The notes beneath the pieces are model-generated. The model saw only the letters and a program-made list of their open reading frames with translations, made no database searches and was not told the origin of the DNA. Of a DNA stretch of 64,000 bases, positions 46,958-55,435 are shown one piece after another. The translations under genes and the position numbers were made by a program. The stretch comes from Pseudomonas sp. 6D_7.1_Bac1 (lineage in GTDB: Bacteria; Pseudomonadota; Gammaproteobacteria; Pseudomonadales; Pseudomonadaceae): contig NZ_JANLNW010000056.1 of the NCBI RefSeq assembly GCF_025465945.1, positions 1-64,000 of the forward strand, read 5' to 3'. Position 1 is the first letter of the stretch. Every line of letters begins with the position of its first letter.

Positions 46958-47290
46958 CTAATGCTCGTCAAAACTACCCAGGTTGCGGCAGCGTCCACCG
47001 TTGATTTCCCGCAGTTGGGCTTGCAGGTGCAAACACCAGATTTGCGGGTCATCGGCCAGCTTGTAGCCGTGCAGGGTCAGGCTTTCAACGATGGTTTCAA
47101 GTATCGATTCGGCCACAAAAGGACCATGGAACGGGCCTTGGGCTTTGATGGCGGAAGGTTGCTCGCCAGCCATTCCGGCGGCAAACAACAAGGTCCACAT
47201 ACCGGTGTCCCCCGCGAGCGGGCGAATACTGCATTCGATACGGGTAACCAAGCCTAAGCATTGGCGGGTGAGACAGAGGTTGCGCTGCAT
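46958..47290 (-). CDS. Conserved hypothetical protein (PA4575-like)
   Basis: This 110-residue soluble protein contains four cysteines (RNLCLTRQCL, IECSIRPL, IWCLHLQ) and ends in a Cys-Arg rich tail (GGRCRNLGSFDEH). I know it only as a pseudomonad protein conserved next to the Lon-related protease gene. No motif allows a functional call. It is convergent with the lipoprotein gene. Confidence 0.65.
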   Translation of the reverse strand: MQRNLCLTRQCLGLVTRIECSIRPLAGDTGMWTLLFAAGMAGEQPSAIKAQGPFHGPFVAESILETIVESLTLHGYKLADDPQIWCLHLQAQLREINGGRCRNLGSFDEH

Positions 47291-47510
47291 GGCGGCGACC
47301 CTCGGTAAATCCGGTATTCAGCCTCTACGGGAAGGCTGTTTCGATCCAGTGATGACTGTCGATATCCTTGACCTGAGCATAGAAGAAAAGTCGAGTCAGC
47401 AAGTTGACGGCGGGCTAGAAGGCGCCGAATGGTCGTTGTTGGGTTTTTGACGCCACCGGGGCGGCAAATAGCGTTACCACGCGATGGGAGAACCAAAGGC
47501 AAAACAAACC
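47291..47510. other. Intergenic region without recognised genes
   Basis: Between the PA4575-like gene and the REPIN at 47511 I see no gene with a family match or good ribosome site. It should hold the promoter of the upstream minus-strand gene. Confidence 0.4.
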
Positions 47511-47641
47511 TGTGGCGAGGGAGCTTGCTCCCGCTGGGTCGCGAAGCGGCCCTAAAATCGGTAACGCGGTTTCTCAGTCAGAACGCGTGCTCCGGTTTAC
47601 GACTGCTTCGCAGCCGAGCGGGAGCAAGCTCCCTCGCCACA
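47511..47641. repeat. REPIN (GTGGCGAGGGAGC family)
   Basis: TGTGGCGAGGGAGCTTGCTC starts at 47511 and the inverted copy ends at 47641, with about 80 bp of spacer. The closing arm is 11 nt from the stop of the Lon-related protease gene. Confidence 0.9.
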
Positions 47642-47652
47642 GTAGGGTGTAA

Positions 47653-50097
47653 TCAGGCCGGCTTGGCTGCGGCCAACGCCAACACCTCGTGGGCCTGCTC
47701 CTTCTCGGCCTCTTTCAAGTCATCTTCGCTGATCATTTCCGCGATCACCCGCAAACGCTCCACCACACGCGCGTTGACGCTGCCCTCAGGGAACTGACCC
47801 TCTTCGTCCGGCTCGCCGGCAGGCTCACCCACCAACAGGCTCAATGCCTCATCGGCCTGTCGCACTGCATAGACGTGGAACTGCCCGGCACGCACGGCCG
47901 CCAGCACCCGCTCATCGAGCATCAGCGTGGCGACGTTGGCCTGAGGAATGATCGCGCCTTGCTCACCGGTCAAACCGCGAGCCTCGCAGAGACGGAAGAA
48001 ACCTTCGATTTTCTCGTTGACCCCGCCCACTGCCTGCACTTCACCGAACTGGTTGATCGAACCGGTAATGGCGAAGCATTGCTTGAGCGGGGTTTTCGAC
48101 AAGGCCGAAATCAAGGTGCAGGCCTCGCCCAGCGATGCACTGTCACCATCGACGTAACCGTAGGACTGCTCCAGCGCGATACTCGCCGAGATCGCCAACG
48201 GGAATTCCTGGGCGTAACGGCTGCCCAGATACCCGGTGAGGATCATCACTCCTTTGGAGTGGATCGGCTGCCCGAGGTTGACCTCTCGCTCAATGTCGAC
48301 GATACCGCTGCCGCCTGGGTAGACCGTGGCGGAGATCCGCGCCGGTATACCGAAGGCCGAGTCACCGACTTCCAGCACTGTCAGTCCGTTGCACTTGCCG
48401 ACCGCCGCGCCAGCGGTATCAATCAGGATAATCCCCGCCAGCATGTCATCGAGAATCCGCGCCGAAACGCGCCCGGTACGAGTGGCCTTGGCCTTGAGCG
48501 CACGCTCGATGTGTCCGGCATCGGTCATGTCGTCGCCAGCCAGATCGCGAATGAAATCCGCTTCGCTGACCAACTGGAACAGATCGCCAATGCGCGCCGA
48601 CAAACGCCCCTGATGCTCGGCCAGTCGCGCACTGTAAGTCGCCAGACGCGCCACCGCATCAGCGGTCAGCGGCGCCATGCCTTCTTCCGAAGTACGGGTT
48701 TTGAGCAACTGGGCGAACTGCTCCAGGCTCTCATCGACCATCGGGATGTCTTCATCGAAGTCCACCAACACCCGGAACATCTCCTGAAAGTCCGGATCGA
48801 GGTCTTGCAGCGTGTAATACAACTGGCGTGCGCCGATGATGATGACTTTGACCTGCAACGGAATATGTTGCGGTGTCAGGGTCACCGTGGCCAGCCGGCC
48901 CAGTTCGCCCAGCGGCGATTCCATTTTCAGTTTGCGTGATTGCAAGGCCCGCTTCAGCGCATCCCAGACAAAGGGCTCGCTGAGCATCTTTTCGGCTTCC
49001 AGAATCAGAAAGCCGCCGTTGGCCCGGTGCAGCGCACCCGGACGCAACTGCCGATAAGTGGTGTAGAGCGCGCCCTGATCGGTGCTGTATTCGATACGGC
49101 CAAACAGGTTGTCGTAGGTCGGATGCGGCTCGAACACCACGGGCGCACCGCCGCTGAACGGATGACCGACCACCAGGCTCGGGCCGTATTGCTCTTCGAG
49201 CAACTTACGGGCGACCGCGTCGGTCTTGCTGTCATCGACCAGTTGCTCGACCACTGTCTTGAGCAGGTAGACCTGCATCGCTTGCAGGTAGCCGCACACC
49301 GCGGCGTTTTCTGCATACTTTTCCGACAGCGGCGAAAGCAATGGCTGCAGGGCCAGGGTGATGGTTTCTTCGTTGAGATGACGCAGTTGGTTGCTCGACT
49401 CGCGCTTCCACTGCGGCAGGCTGGCCAGCTCTTCGTTCAAGCGCTCTTCGAGCCATGAGATGTCGGTGTGAAAACGCTCACGATCGGCTTCCGGCAACTG
49501 GGCGAATTCAGCCTCGTCCAGCGCCTTGCCTTCACCCATCGGAGTAAAGGCGATATTGGTGCTGTCGCGGTAGAGCGCGACTTCTTTCTCCAGCGCCAGA
49601 CGCTCGATCACGTCCAGGGCACGGTCGTAGCGCTGGTTGAAGGCGCGATCGATGGCACTTTTCTTTTGCTGGTAGGAGGGGTGTTCGAAGACCGCTGGAA
49701 AAGTCGCCAGCAGGTTGTCGATCAGACCATTGATGTCGGTGATGAACGCACCGGCCGTCCCCGACGGCAACTCCAGTGCGCGCGGTTCGCGCGGCTCATC
49801 GAAATTGTTGACGTAGACCCAGTCCGCCGGGGTCTGCAGGCGTTTGCCTTCGGCTTTCAGGTAGCGTTTGACGAACGAAAACCGGCCAGTGCCGGGTTCA
49901 CCCATGACAAACACGTTATAACCGGGGCGCGGCATGGCCACACCGAACTGCAACGCTTCAACCGCACGCTCCTGGCCGAGCACACCGCGAAAAGGCTCCA
50001 GATCATTGGTGGTAGAGAAGCTGAACTGTTCAGCGGAAAACGGACGGGTCAGCGCTTCAGGCGCTAGACGCAAGCTGGCAGCAACAGGATCAGGCAT
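47653..50097 (-). CDS. Lon-related ATP-dependent protease (AAA_32 type)
   Basis: This 814-residue protein is of the Lon-like family with a C-terminal Lon protease domain. The nucleotide site at 66-72 reads GEPGTGR with Arg in place of the usual Walker Lys; I believe this variant is typical of the subfamily, while the rest of the AAA fold is intact. The protease dyad is Ser653 (GDSAS) and Lys696 (NEKIEG), 43 residues apart as in Lon. The middle helical region covers about 130-300. No substrates are known for the pseudomonad protein. It is transcribed alone. Confidence 0.9.
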   Translation of the reverse strand: MPDPVAASLRLAPEALTRPFSAEQFSFSTTNDLEPFRGVLGQERAVEALQFGVAMPRPGYNVFVMGEPGTGRFSFVKRYLKAEGKRLQTPADWVYVNNFDEPREPRALELPSGTAGAFITDINGLIDNLLATFPAVFEHPSYQQKKSAIDRAFNQRYDRALDVIERLALEKEVALYRDSTNIAFTPMGEGKALDEAEFAQLPEADRERFHTDISWLEERLNEELASLPQWKRESSNQLRHLNEETITLALQPLLSPLSEKYAENAAVCGYLQAMQVYLLKTVVEQLVDDSKTDAVARKLLEEQYGPSLVVGHPFSGGAPVVFEPHPTYDNLFGRIEYSTDQGALYTTYRQLRPGALHRANGGFLILEAEKMLSEPFVWDALKRALQSRKLKMESPLGELGRLATVTLTPQHIPLQVKVIIIGARQLYYTLQDLDPDFQEMFRVLVDFDEDIPMVDESLEQFAQLLKTRTSEEGMAPLTADAVARLATYSARLAEHQGRLSARIGDLFQLVSEADFIRDLAGDDMTDAGHIERALKAKATRTGRVSARILDDMLAGIILIDTAGAAVGKCNGLTVLEVGDSAFGIPARISATVYPGGSGIVDIEREVNLGQPIHSKGVMILTGYLGSRYAQEFPLAISASIALEQSYGYVDGDSASLGEACTLISALSKTPLKQCFAITGSINQFGEVQAVGGVNEKIEGFFRLCEARGLTGEQGAIIPQANVATLMLDERVLAAVRAGQFHVYAVRQADEALSLLVGEPAGEPDEEGQFPEGSVNARVVERLRVIAEMISEDDLKEAEKEQAHEVLALAAAKPA

Positions 50098-50375
50098 CGG
50101 GCTTCCTTACATCAGGCGGGGCAGTTGAAAGCATTCTGGCGCTGCCATACCTGACTGGCAAGGCGTGCCTTGGGTTAAAGCATAGTCAAGTGCCTGGCCT
50201 TGGGCGGGACGGGGCTAAATCAATGGTTTCAGGGAATGTTTGGCAAAAAATCACGGAACCCCTGGATCGTGCCTAAACTCCAGACTGCGCGGCTGGACCA
50301 GTCGCCGGCCCACTGGCGTCAGAGTGGCGCCAGAACCCCCTGTCCAATGGTACGCATACAAAAGAGAACACAGCT

Positions 50376-50864
50376 ATGAAACGGATTCTTCTTGGTACTC
50401 TCTTCACCGTTGCATCCCTCAACGCCATGGCCCAGGCGCCAGGCGGGCCGGATTGTGGCTGGGGCAACATGCTGTTCAAAGATCAGCGAGGCACCCCGGC
50501 GCACATCCTGGCATCCACCACCAATGGCACCTCTGGCAACGCCACCTTCGGCATGACGTCCGGCACCAACGGTTGCGCAACCAACTCCGCGCTGACCTAT
50601 GGTGGCAAGTCCTGGTTCGCCATGAACGGCATGATGAACGAACTGTCCGAAGACATGGCCAAAGGTCAAGGCGAAGCGCTGACCACCTATGCCGTGGTAC
50701 TGGGCGTCGCACCAGAAGACCGCGCGCATTTCGCCGCTGTCACCCACGAACACTTCCAGCAGATATTCACCAAGGCTGACGTGACCGCTGAAGACGTGCA
50801 CACCAATACCCTCGCCGTGCTCAAAGGCGATGCTCGTCTGGCCAAATATGCCACCCCGGCTTAA
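50376..50864 (+). CDS. DUF3015 family periplasmic protein
   Basis: The precursor has 162 residues. A signal peptide ends at MAQA and the mature part begins PGGPDCGWGNMLFKDQRGTPAHILASTTNGTSGN, the DUF3015 signature, with two cysteines that may pair (DCGWG and NGCATNS). The function is unknown; the family is often encoded beside DUF4105 proteins in pseudomonads. It ends 90 nt before the DUF4105 gene, with an intrinsic terminator between. Confidence 0.88.
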   Translation: MKRILLGTLFTVASLNAMAQAPGGPDCGWGNMLFKDQRGTPAHILASTTNGTSGNATFGMTSGTNGCATNSALTYGGKSWFAMNGMMNELSEDMAKGQGEALTTYAVVLGVAPEDRAHFAAVTHEHFQQIFTKADVTAEDVHTNTLAVLKGDARLAKYATPA

Positions 50865-50873
50865 GCTCGACCC

Positions 50874-50909
50874 CACCCGCTCTGTTACCGGAGCGGGTTT
50901 TGTCTTTTT
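50874..50909 (+). terminator. Terminator of the DUF3015 gene
   Basis: ACCCGCTC-TGTTACC-GGAGCGGGT is followed by a T-rich tract, 10 nt past the stop. Confidence 0.82.
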
Positions 50910-50954
50910 GACCTAGCCCACTTTGGGTCTTTTTTTTGAATTAAGTAGCCCACC

Positions 50955-52808
50955 ATGCTCAAACGCCTTGCCTGTCTGGCGCTGTTTGTCTGCGCCCCGC
51001 TGTCTGCCGCGCCTCGCATCGACAACCAACGTTTGCAGCAACTGGCCAATGACCCGTTCTGGATTTCCCTGGGCCACTACGAAAGCGCAAAACTCGGTGG
51101 CTGGCGCAGCTATGTGAGCGACAAGAAGTTCTTCCTGGCCCCCCATGGCGCCGAGCATCCCGACGCGGAGCTGGCGGCCACCGTGGAAGCGCTCTACGCA
51201 CCGGCCAGCAAAGGCCAGCAGCACGCGCAATGCGTTTACCCGGCACGCACCCGCTGGTTGAAAGCGCAACTGAACCTGAGCGATTTGCCGACGGTCGACT
51301 GCAGCGAGTTCAAACAATGGTTCAAGGACGTGTCGCCCCACAGCGCCGTGATGGTCTTTCCGGCGGCTTACCTGAACAGCCCGTCGTCGATGTTCGGCCA
51401 CACCTTGTTGCGCATCGATCAGGCAGACGTACAAACCGACCACACTGCCCTGCTCAGCTACGCGATCAATTTCGGCGCCTACATCGAAGGGTCGGACAAC
51501 AGCATTCTGTATGCCTGGAAAGGCCTGATGGGCGGCTATCCGGGGTTGTTCGCGCTGGTGCCCTATCAGGAAAAACTCTCGGAATACCGCAGCCTGGAGA
51601 ACCGCGATCTGTGGGAATACCGGCTGAACCTGACGCAGGTGGAGACCGAGCGCATGGTCGAGCACATCTGGGAACTCAAGCAGATTCAGTTCGATTACTT
51701 CTTCTTCGATGAAAACTGCTCCTACCGCTTGCTGGAGTTGCTGCAAGTGGCGCGGCCAAGCCTCAGGCTCACCGAGCAATTCCCGCTGACCGCGATTCCC
51801 ACCGACACCGTCAAAGCGGTGAAAGATGCAGGGCTGGTGGAAAAGATCGATTACCGACCGTCCCGCGAGCGTGAGTTGCTGAGCCGCGCCGCACCGCTCA
51901 GTGACGATGAGCAGCAATGGGTGCTTCTGGTCAGCGCCGACCAGAAACAATTGCAGGAACCGGCCTTCAAGGCCCTGCCACGTGACCGTCAGGCGCTGAT
52001 TATTGACGCGGCCTATCGTCTTGAACGCTACCGCGCCAACGGTCAGGAACGCGATCCACAACGCGCACAACGCAGTTTCGAACTGCTGCGGGCGATCAAT
52101 CAGAACCCGGCACCGGAGCTAGAGATTCCTCAACCCGGCCTGCCGGAAGACGGCCACGAATCGCGCACCTGGCAGGCTGGCATCGGCACCCGCGGTGACA
52201 AGGCCTTTGGCGAATATGGCCTGCGCATGGCCTATCACGACCTCAACGACAACGCTGAAAGCTTCCCCCTCGGCGCACAAATCGAAATTCTCCAGATGAA
52301 ACTGCGCCAGTACGAAGGCAACCACTGGCAACTGCAGCAACTAGACCTGGCGACCATCCGCTCACTGACCCCGCGCAATGAGCTGCTGCAACCTTGGTCA
52401 TGGCAGGTGACCGGTGGCCTGGAACGGGTGCCGGGCAAGCATGACGACGAAACGTTGGTCAGCCACGTCAATGGTGGTGCCGGCGGCACCTGGCAATTGG
52501 GCGACGACGTGCTCGGCTTTGCCCTCGGCACCGTACGTATCGAACACAACAACGACTTCGCCGGCTTTATCGCCCCGGCTGTCGGTTTCAATAGCGGCGT
52601 GCTGTGGAAGAACCCACTGGGCAACCTGAGCCTGGAAACCAAAGGTGACTACTTCACCAACGGCGAAGTGCGGCGTAGCCTGAGCCTGAACCAGCAGTGG
52701 GAATTGTCGCGCAACCTCGGCCTACGCCTGAGTGCCCAGCGTGAGTTCAGCCATATCGCTTCACCCGAGAACGAAGTGGTGCTCGAGGTGAAGTGGTATC
52801 ACTATTGA
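50955..52808 (+). CDS. DUF4105 family outer-membrane protein with possible papain-like domain
   Basis: This 617-residue protein has a signal peptide ending at APLSAA. The N-terminal half is the DUF4105 domain, with FGHTLLRID near 150 and FFFDENCSYRLLELL near 250. A His followed later by an Asn-Cys motif resembles the active site of permuted NlpC/P60 (LRAT-like) peptidases or acyltransferases, which is inference. From about 400 on, alternating aromatic strands and a terminal VVLEVKWYHY with aromatic last residue suggest an outer-membrane beta-barrel. It may be co-expressed with DUF3015 by read-through. Confidence 0.85.
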   Translation: MLKRLACLALFVCAPLSAAPRIDNQRLQQLANDPFWISLGHYESAKLGGWRSYVSDKKFFLAPHGAEHPDAELAATVEALYAPASKGQQHAQCVYPARTRWLKAQLNLSDLPTVDCSEFKQWFKDVSPHSAVMVFPAAYLNSPSSMFGHTLLRIDQADVQTDHTALLSYAINFGAYIEGSDNSILYAWKGLMGGYPGLFALVPYQEKLSEYRSLENRDLWEYRLNLTQVETERMVEHIWELKQIQFDYFFFDENCSYRLLELLQVARPSLRLTEQFPLTAIPTDTVKAVKDAGLVEKIDYRPSRERELLSRAAPLSDDEQQWVLLVSADQKQLQEPAFKALPRDRQALIIDAAYRLERYRANGQERDPQRAQRSFELLRAINQNPAPELEIPQPGLPEDGHESRTWQAGIGTRGDKAFGEYGLRMAYHDLNDNAESFPLGAQIEILQMKLRQYEGNHWQLQQLDLATIRSLTPRNELLQPWSWQVTGGLERVPGKHDDETLVSHVNGGAGGTWQLGDDVLGFALGTVRIEHNNDFAGFIAPAVGFNSGVLWKNPLGNLSLETKGDYFTNGEVRRSLSLNQQWELSRNLGLRLSAQREFSHIASPENEVVLEVKWYHY

Positions 52809-52916
52809 AGCTGCAAGGACACCATAGGCTTATCGCTCGCAACAGGTCGTTTTCGGACAACCGCCGAAACCAAAAGCCTGCGACGATGGCCTGAACCCCA
52901 TTCAGGGAGAACCGCC

Positions 52917-53420
52917 ATGAGCCGCGCTTTCGTCAATGAAGATAACGCCGCTGCGCAAGCCGACCAGCCGGTAGAACGCCAGGTCAGCACGCAGCCCAAC
53001 TACGTCACGCCCGAAGGCCTCGCCTTGCTGCAGGCCAAAGTCGCCGAGTTGCAAACCCTGCACGGCGAACAAGCGGCCCGCGAAGAGGCTGATCCACAGT
53101 GGCTGGCCGATCTTGAGCGTGATCTGCGTTACTTCACTCAACGCCTGCAAAGCGCTCAAGTGGTGACACCGGCCACTTCAACCAAGAAGGTTCAGATTGG
53201 CAGTTGGGTGACCTACGCCGATGAACTGGGCACCGAACGACGTGTGCAACTGGTCGGCGAAGATCAGGCTGCCGCCGCCAAAGGCCTGATCAATTGGAGC
53301 TCGCCACTGGGGCGGGCACTGCTCGGCGCACAGCTGAACGACGAAGTGCTCTGGCAGCGACCGGCCGGTAATCAACTGATCGAAATCATCCGCATCGAAC
53401 CGGGTCAAACCACACCCTGA
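52917..53420 (+). CDS. GreA/GreB family transcription factor
   Basis: This 167-residue protein begins MSRAFVNEDNA, as in GreB-type and related factors, and carries YVTPEGLALLQAKVAELQ leading into a coiled coil at about 30-85. The C-terminal FKBP-like domain has VQIGSWVTYADELGTERRVQLVGEDQA and SPLGRALLGAQLNDEV. Gre factors enter the RNA polymerase channel and rescue backtracked complexes. Whether this paralogue keeps the acidic tip residues needed for cleavage cannot be settled by eye. It has its own start context after the DUF4105 gene. Confidence 0.88.
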   Translation: MSRAFVNEDNAAAQADQPVERQVSTQPNYVTPEGLALLQAKVAELQTLHGEQAAREEADPQWLADLERDLRYFTQRLQSAQVVTPATSTKKVQIGSWVTYADELGTERRVQLVGEDQAAAAKGLINWSSPLGRALLGAQLNDEVLWQRPAGNQLIEIIRIEPGQTTP

Positions 53421-53438
53421 GCCAGGGAACGATCACGC

Positions 53439-53468
53439 AAAAAAAAACGGAGCCCGAAGGCTCCGTTC
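53439..53468 (-). terminator. Terminator of ettA
   Basis: On the minus strand ACGGAGCC-TTCG-GGCTCCGT is followed by eight or more T residues. It is shared by the convergent Gre-family gene, but the T-run favours ettA transcription. Confidence 0.88.
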
Positions 53469-53486
53469 TTTATGCAACCCGCCTGA

Positions 53487-55151
53487 TCAGGCCAGTTTCT
53501 TGTGGCGTACCCGGTGTGGCTGGGAAGCCGCATCGCCAAGACGCTGTTTGCGATCGGCTTCGTACTCGGTGTAGTTGCCTTCGAAGAACACCGCTTGCGA
53601 GTCGTCTTCGTACGCCAGGATGTGAGTCGCGACGCGGTCAAGGAACCACCGATCGTGGGAGATCACAATGGCGGCGCCCGGGAAGTCCAGCAGGGCTTCT
53701 TCCAGGGAACGCAAGGTTTCAACGTCGAGGTCGTTGGACGGTTCGTCGAGCAGCAGGACGTTGCCGCCCTCTTTCAGGGTCAGCGCCAGGTGCAAGCGAC
53801 CACGCTCACCACCGGACAGGTCCTTGACGAACTTCTGCTGATCGCCGCCCTTGAAGTTGAAACGGCCAACGTAGGTGCGCGACGGGATCTCGTAGTTGCC
53901 GATGCGGATCTGGTCGGAACCGTCGGAGATCTGCTGGAACACGGTCTTGCTGCCATCCAGGTCCTCACGGCTCTGGTCAACGCAGGCCAGTTGCACGGTT
54001 TCGCCGACTTCGATGCTGCCTGAATCCGGTTGTTCCTTGCCCATCAGCATGCGGAACAGTGTGGATTTACCCGCACCGTTACCGCCGATCACGCCGACGA
54101 TGGCGCCTTTGGGCATGGAGAACGACAGGTTGTCGATCAGCACGCGATCGCCATAGCCCTTGCTGACGTTCTTGAACTCGATGACCTTGTCACCCAGGCG
54201 AGGACCGGCCGGAATGTAGATCTCGTTGGTTTCGCTGCGCTTCTGGAATTCCTGCGATTGCATTTCTTCGAAGCGTTGCAGACGAGCCTTGGATTTCGAC
54301 TGGCGGGCCTTGGCGCCTTTGCGCACCCACTCCAGTTCTTCCTTCATGGCCTTTTCATGAGCCGACTGCTGCTTGGATTCAGCGGCCAGACGATCGGACT
54401 TGGCTTCCAGCCAGCCCGAATAGTTGCCTTCGTACGGAATACCGGCACCGCGGTCAAGTTCCAGAATCCAGCCAGCGACGTTGTCCAGGAAGTAACGGTC
54501 GTGCGTGATCGCAACCACGGTCCCCGGGAAGTCGTGGAGGAAATGCTCCAGCCAGGCCACGGAATCGGCGTCCAGGTGGTTGGTCGGTTCGTCGAGCAGC
54601 AGCATGTCCGGCGCGGACAGCAGCAGACGGCACAGGGCCACGCGACGTTTTTCACCACCGGACAGGTGTTCGATCCTGGCATCCCAGGCCGGCAGGCGCA
54701 GCGCATCGGCGGCGACTTCCAGTTGGCGATCCAGGTTGTGACCGTCGCCCGCTTGCAGAATGGCTTCGAGTTTGGCCTGTTCAGCGGCCAGTTTGTCGAA
54801 GTCGGCATCCGGGTCGGCGTATTCGGCGTAGACCTGATCCAGACGCGCCTGGGCGTCCTTGATCACGCTGACCGCTTCCTCGACCACGTCACGCACGGTC
54901 TTGGTCGGATCCAGCAGCGGCTCTTGCGGCAGGTAGCCGATGTTCAGGTCCGGCATCGGACGAGCTTCGCCGTCGAACTCGGTGTCGACGCCGGCCATGA
55001 TTTTCAGCAGAGTGGACTTACCCGAGCCGTTGAGGCCGAGTACGCCGATCTTGGCGCCCGGGAAGAACGACAACGAAATGTTTTTCAGGATTTCCCGCTT
55101 CGGCGGAACAACTTTGCCCAGCCGATGCATGGTGAAGACGTATTGAGCCAT
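53487..55151 (-). CDS. ettA: Energy-dependent translational throttle protein EttA (ABC-F)
   Basis: This 554-residue cytoplasmic ABC-F protein binds the ribosomal E site and gates the first elongation cycle according to the ATP/ADP ratio. Tandem ABC domains are seen: Walker A GLNGSGKST near 40 and GGNGAGKST near 355, each with LSGGE signatures and LLLDEPTNHLD / LLLDEPSNDLD Walker B. The linker with LEWVRKGAKARQSKSKARLQRFEEM is the P-site tRNA-interacting motif. The N-terminus MAQYVFTMHRLGKVVPPKREIL is that of EttA rather than other ABC-F members. Confidence 0.96.
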   Translation of the reverse strand: MAQYVFTMHRLGKVVPPKREILKNISLSFFPGAKIGVLGLNGSGKSTLLKIMAGVDTEFDGEARPMPDLNIGYLPQEPLLDPTKTVRDVVEEAVSVIKDAQARLDQVYAEYADPDADFDKLAAEQAKLEAILQAGDGHNLDRQLEVAADALRLPAWDARIEHLSGGEKRRVALCRLLLSAPDMLLLDEPTNHLDADSVAWLEHFLHDFPGTVVAITHDRYFLDNVAGWILELDRGAGIPYEGNYSGWLEAKSDRLAAESKQQSAHEKAMKEELEWVRKGAKARQSKSKARLQRFEEMQSQEFQKRSETNEIYIPAGPRLGDKVIEFKNVSKGYGDRVLIDNLSFSMPKGAIVGVIGGNGAGKSTLFRMLMGKEQPDSGSIEVGETVQLACVDQSREDLDGSKTVFQQISDGSDQIRIGNYEIPSRTYVGRFNFKGGDQQKFVKDLSGGERGRLHLALTLKEGGNVLLLDEPSNDLDVETLRSLEEALLDFPGAAIVISHDRWFLDRVATHILAYEDDSQAVFFEGNYTEYEADRKQRLGDAASQPHRVRHKKLA

Positions 55152-55435
55152 GGAGAACCTAGGGTCAGTGACTGATGAATTAAGCGCGGGCGAAGCCGGG
55201 GCCAGGCCATACGCGCCGCCAGCGATTGATCGTTATCAATGCGCGCGCGCGGAAAAAGCCTGAGTCTAGGAGCTGGAACGCTCCCGCGTAACCGGCAAAG
55301 CTACCTTAATGATGAAAGGCAGTCCAGCCGAGAGGGGCTGGCACTTTGCCACAACTCAAGGCATGCTAGCCGCCCTCCGGGCGTCCGGCTTATAGTGCAC
55401 GTCGCGCCAATCCAGCCAAACCGCAGGATCACAGT

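Noticed and set aside
55152-55435. Small gene between ettA and morA
   Set aside because: The only open frame lacks a ribosome site and family resemblance; the region is taken as divergent promoters.
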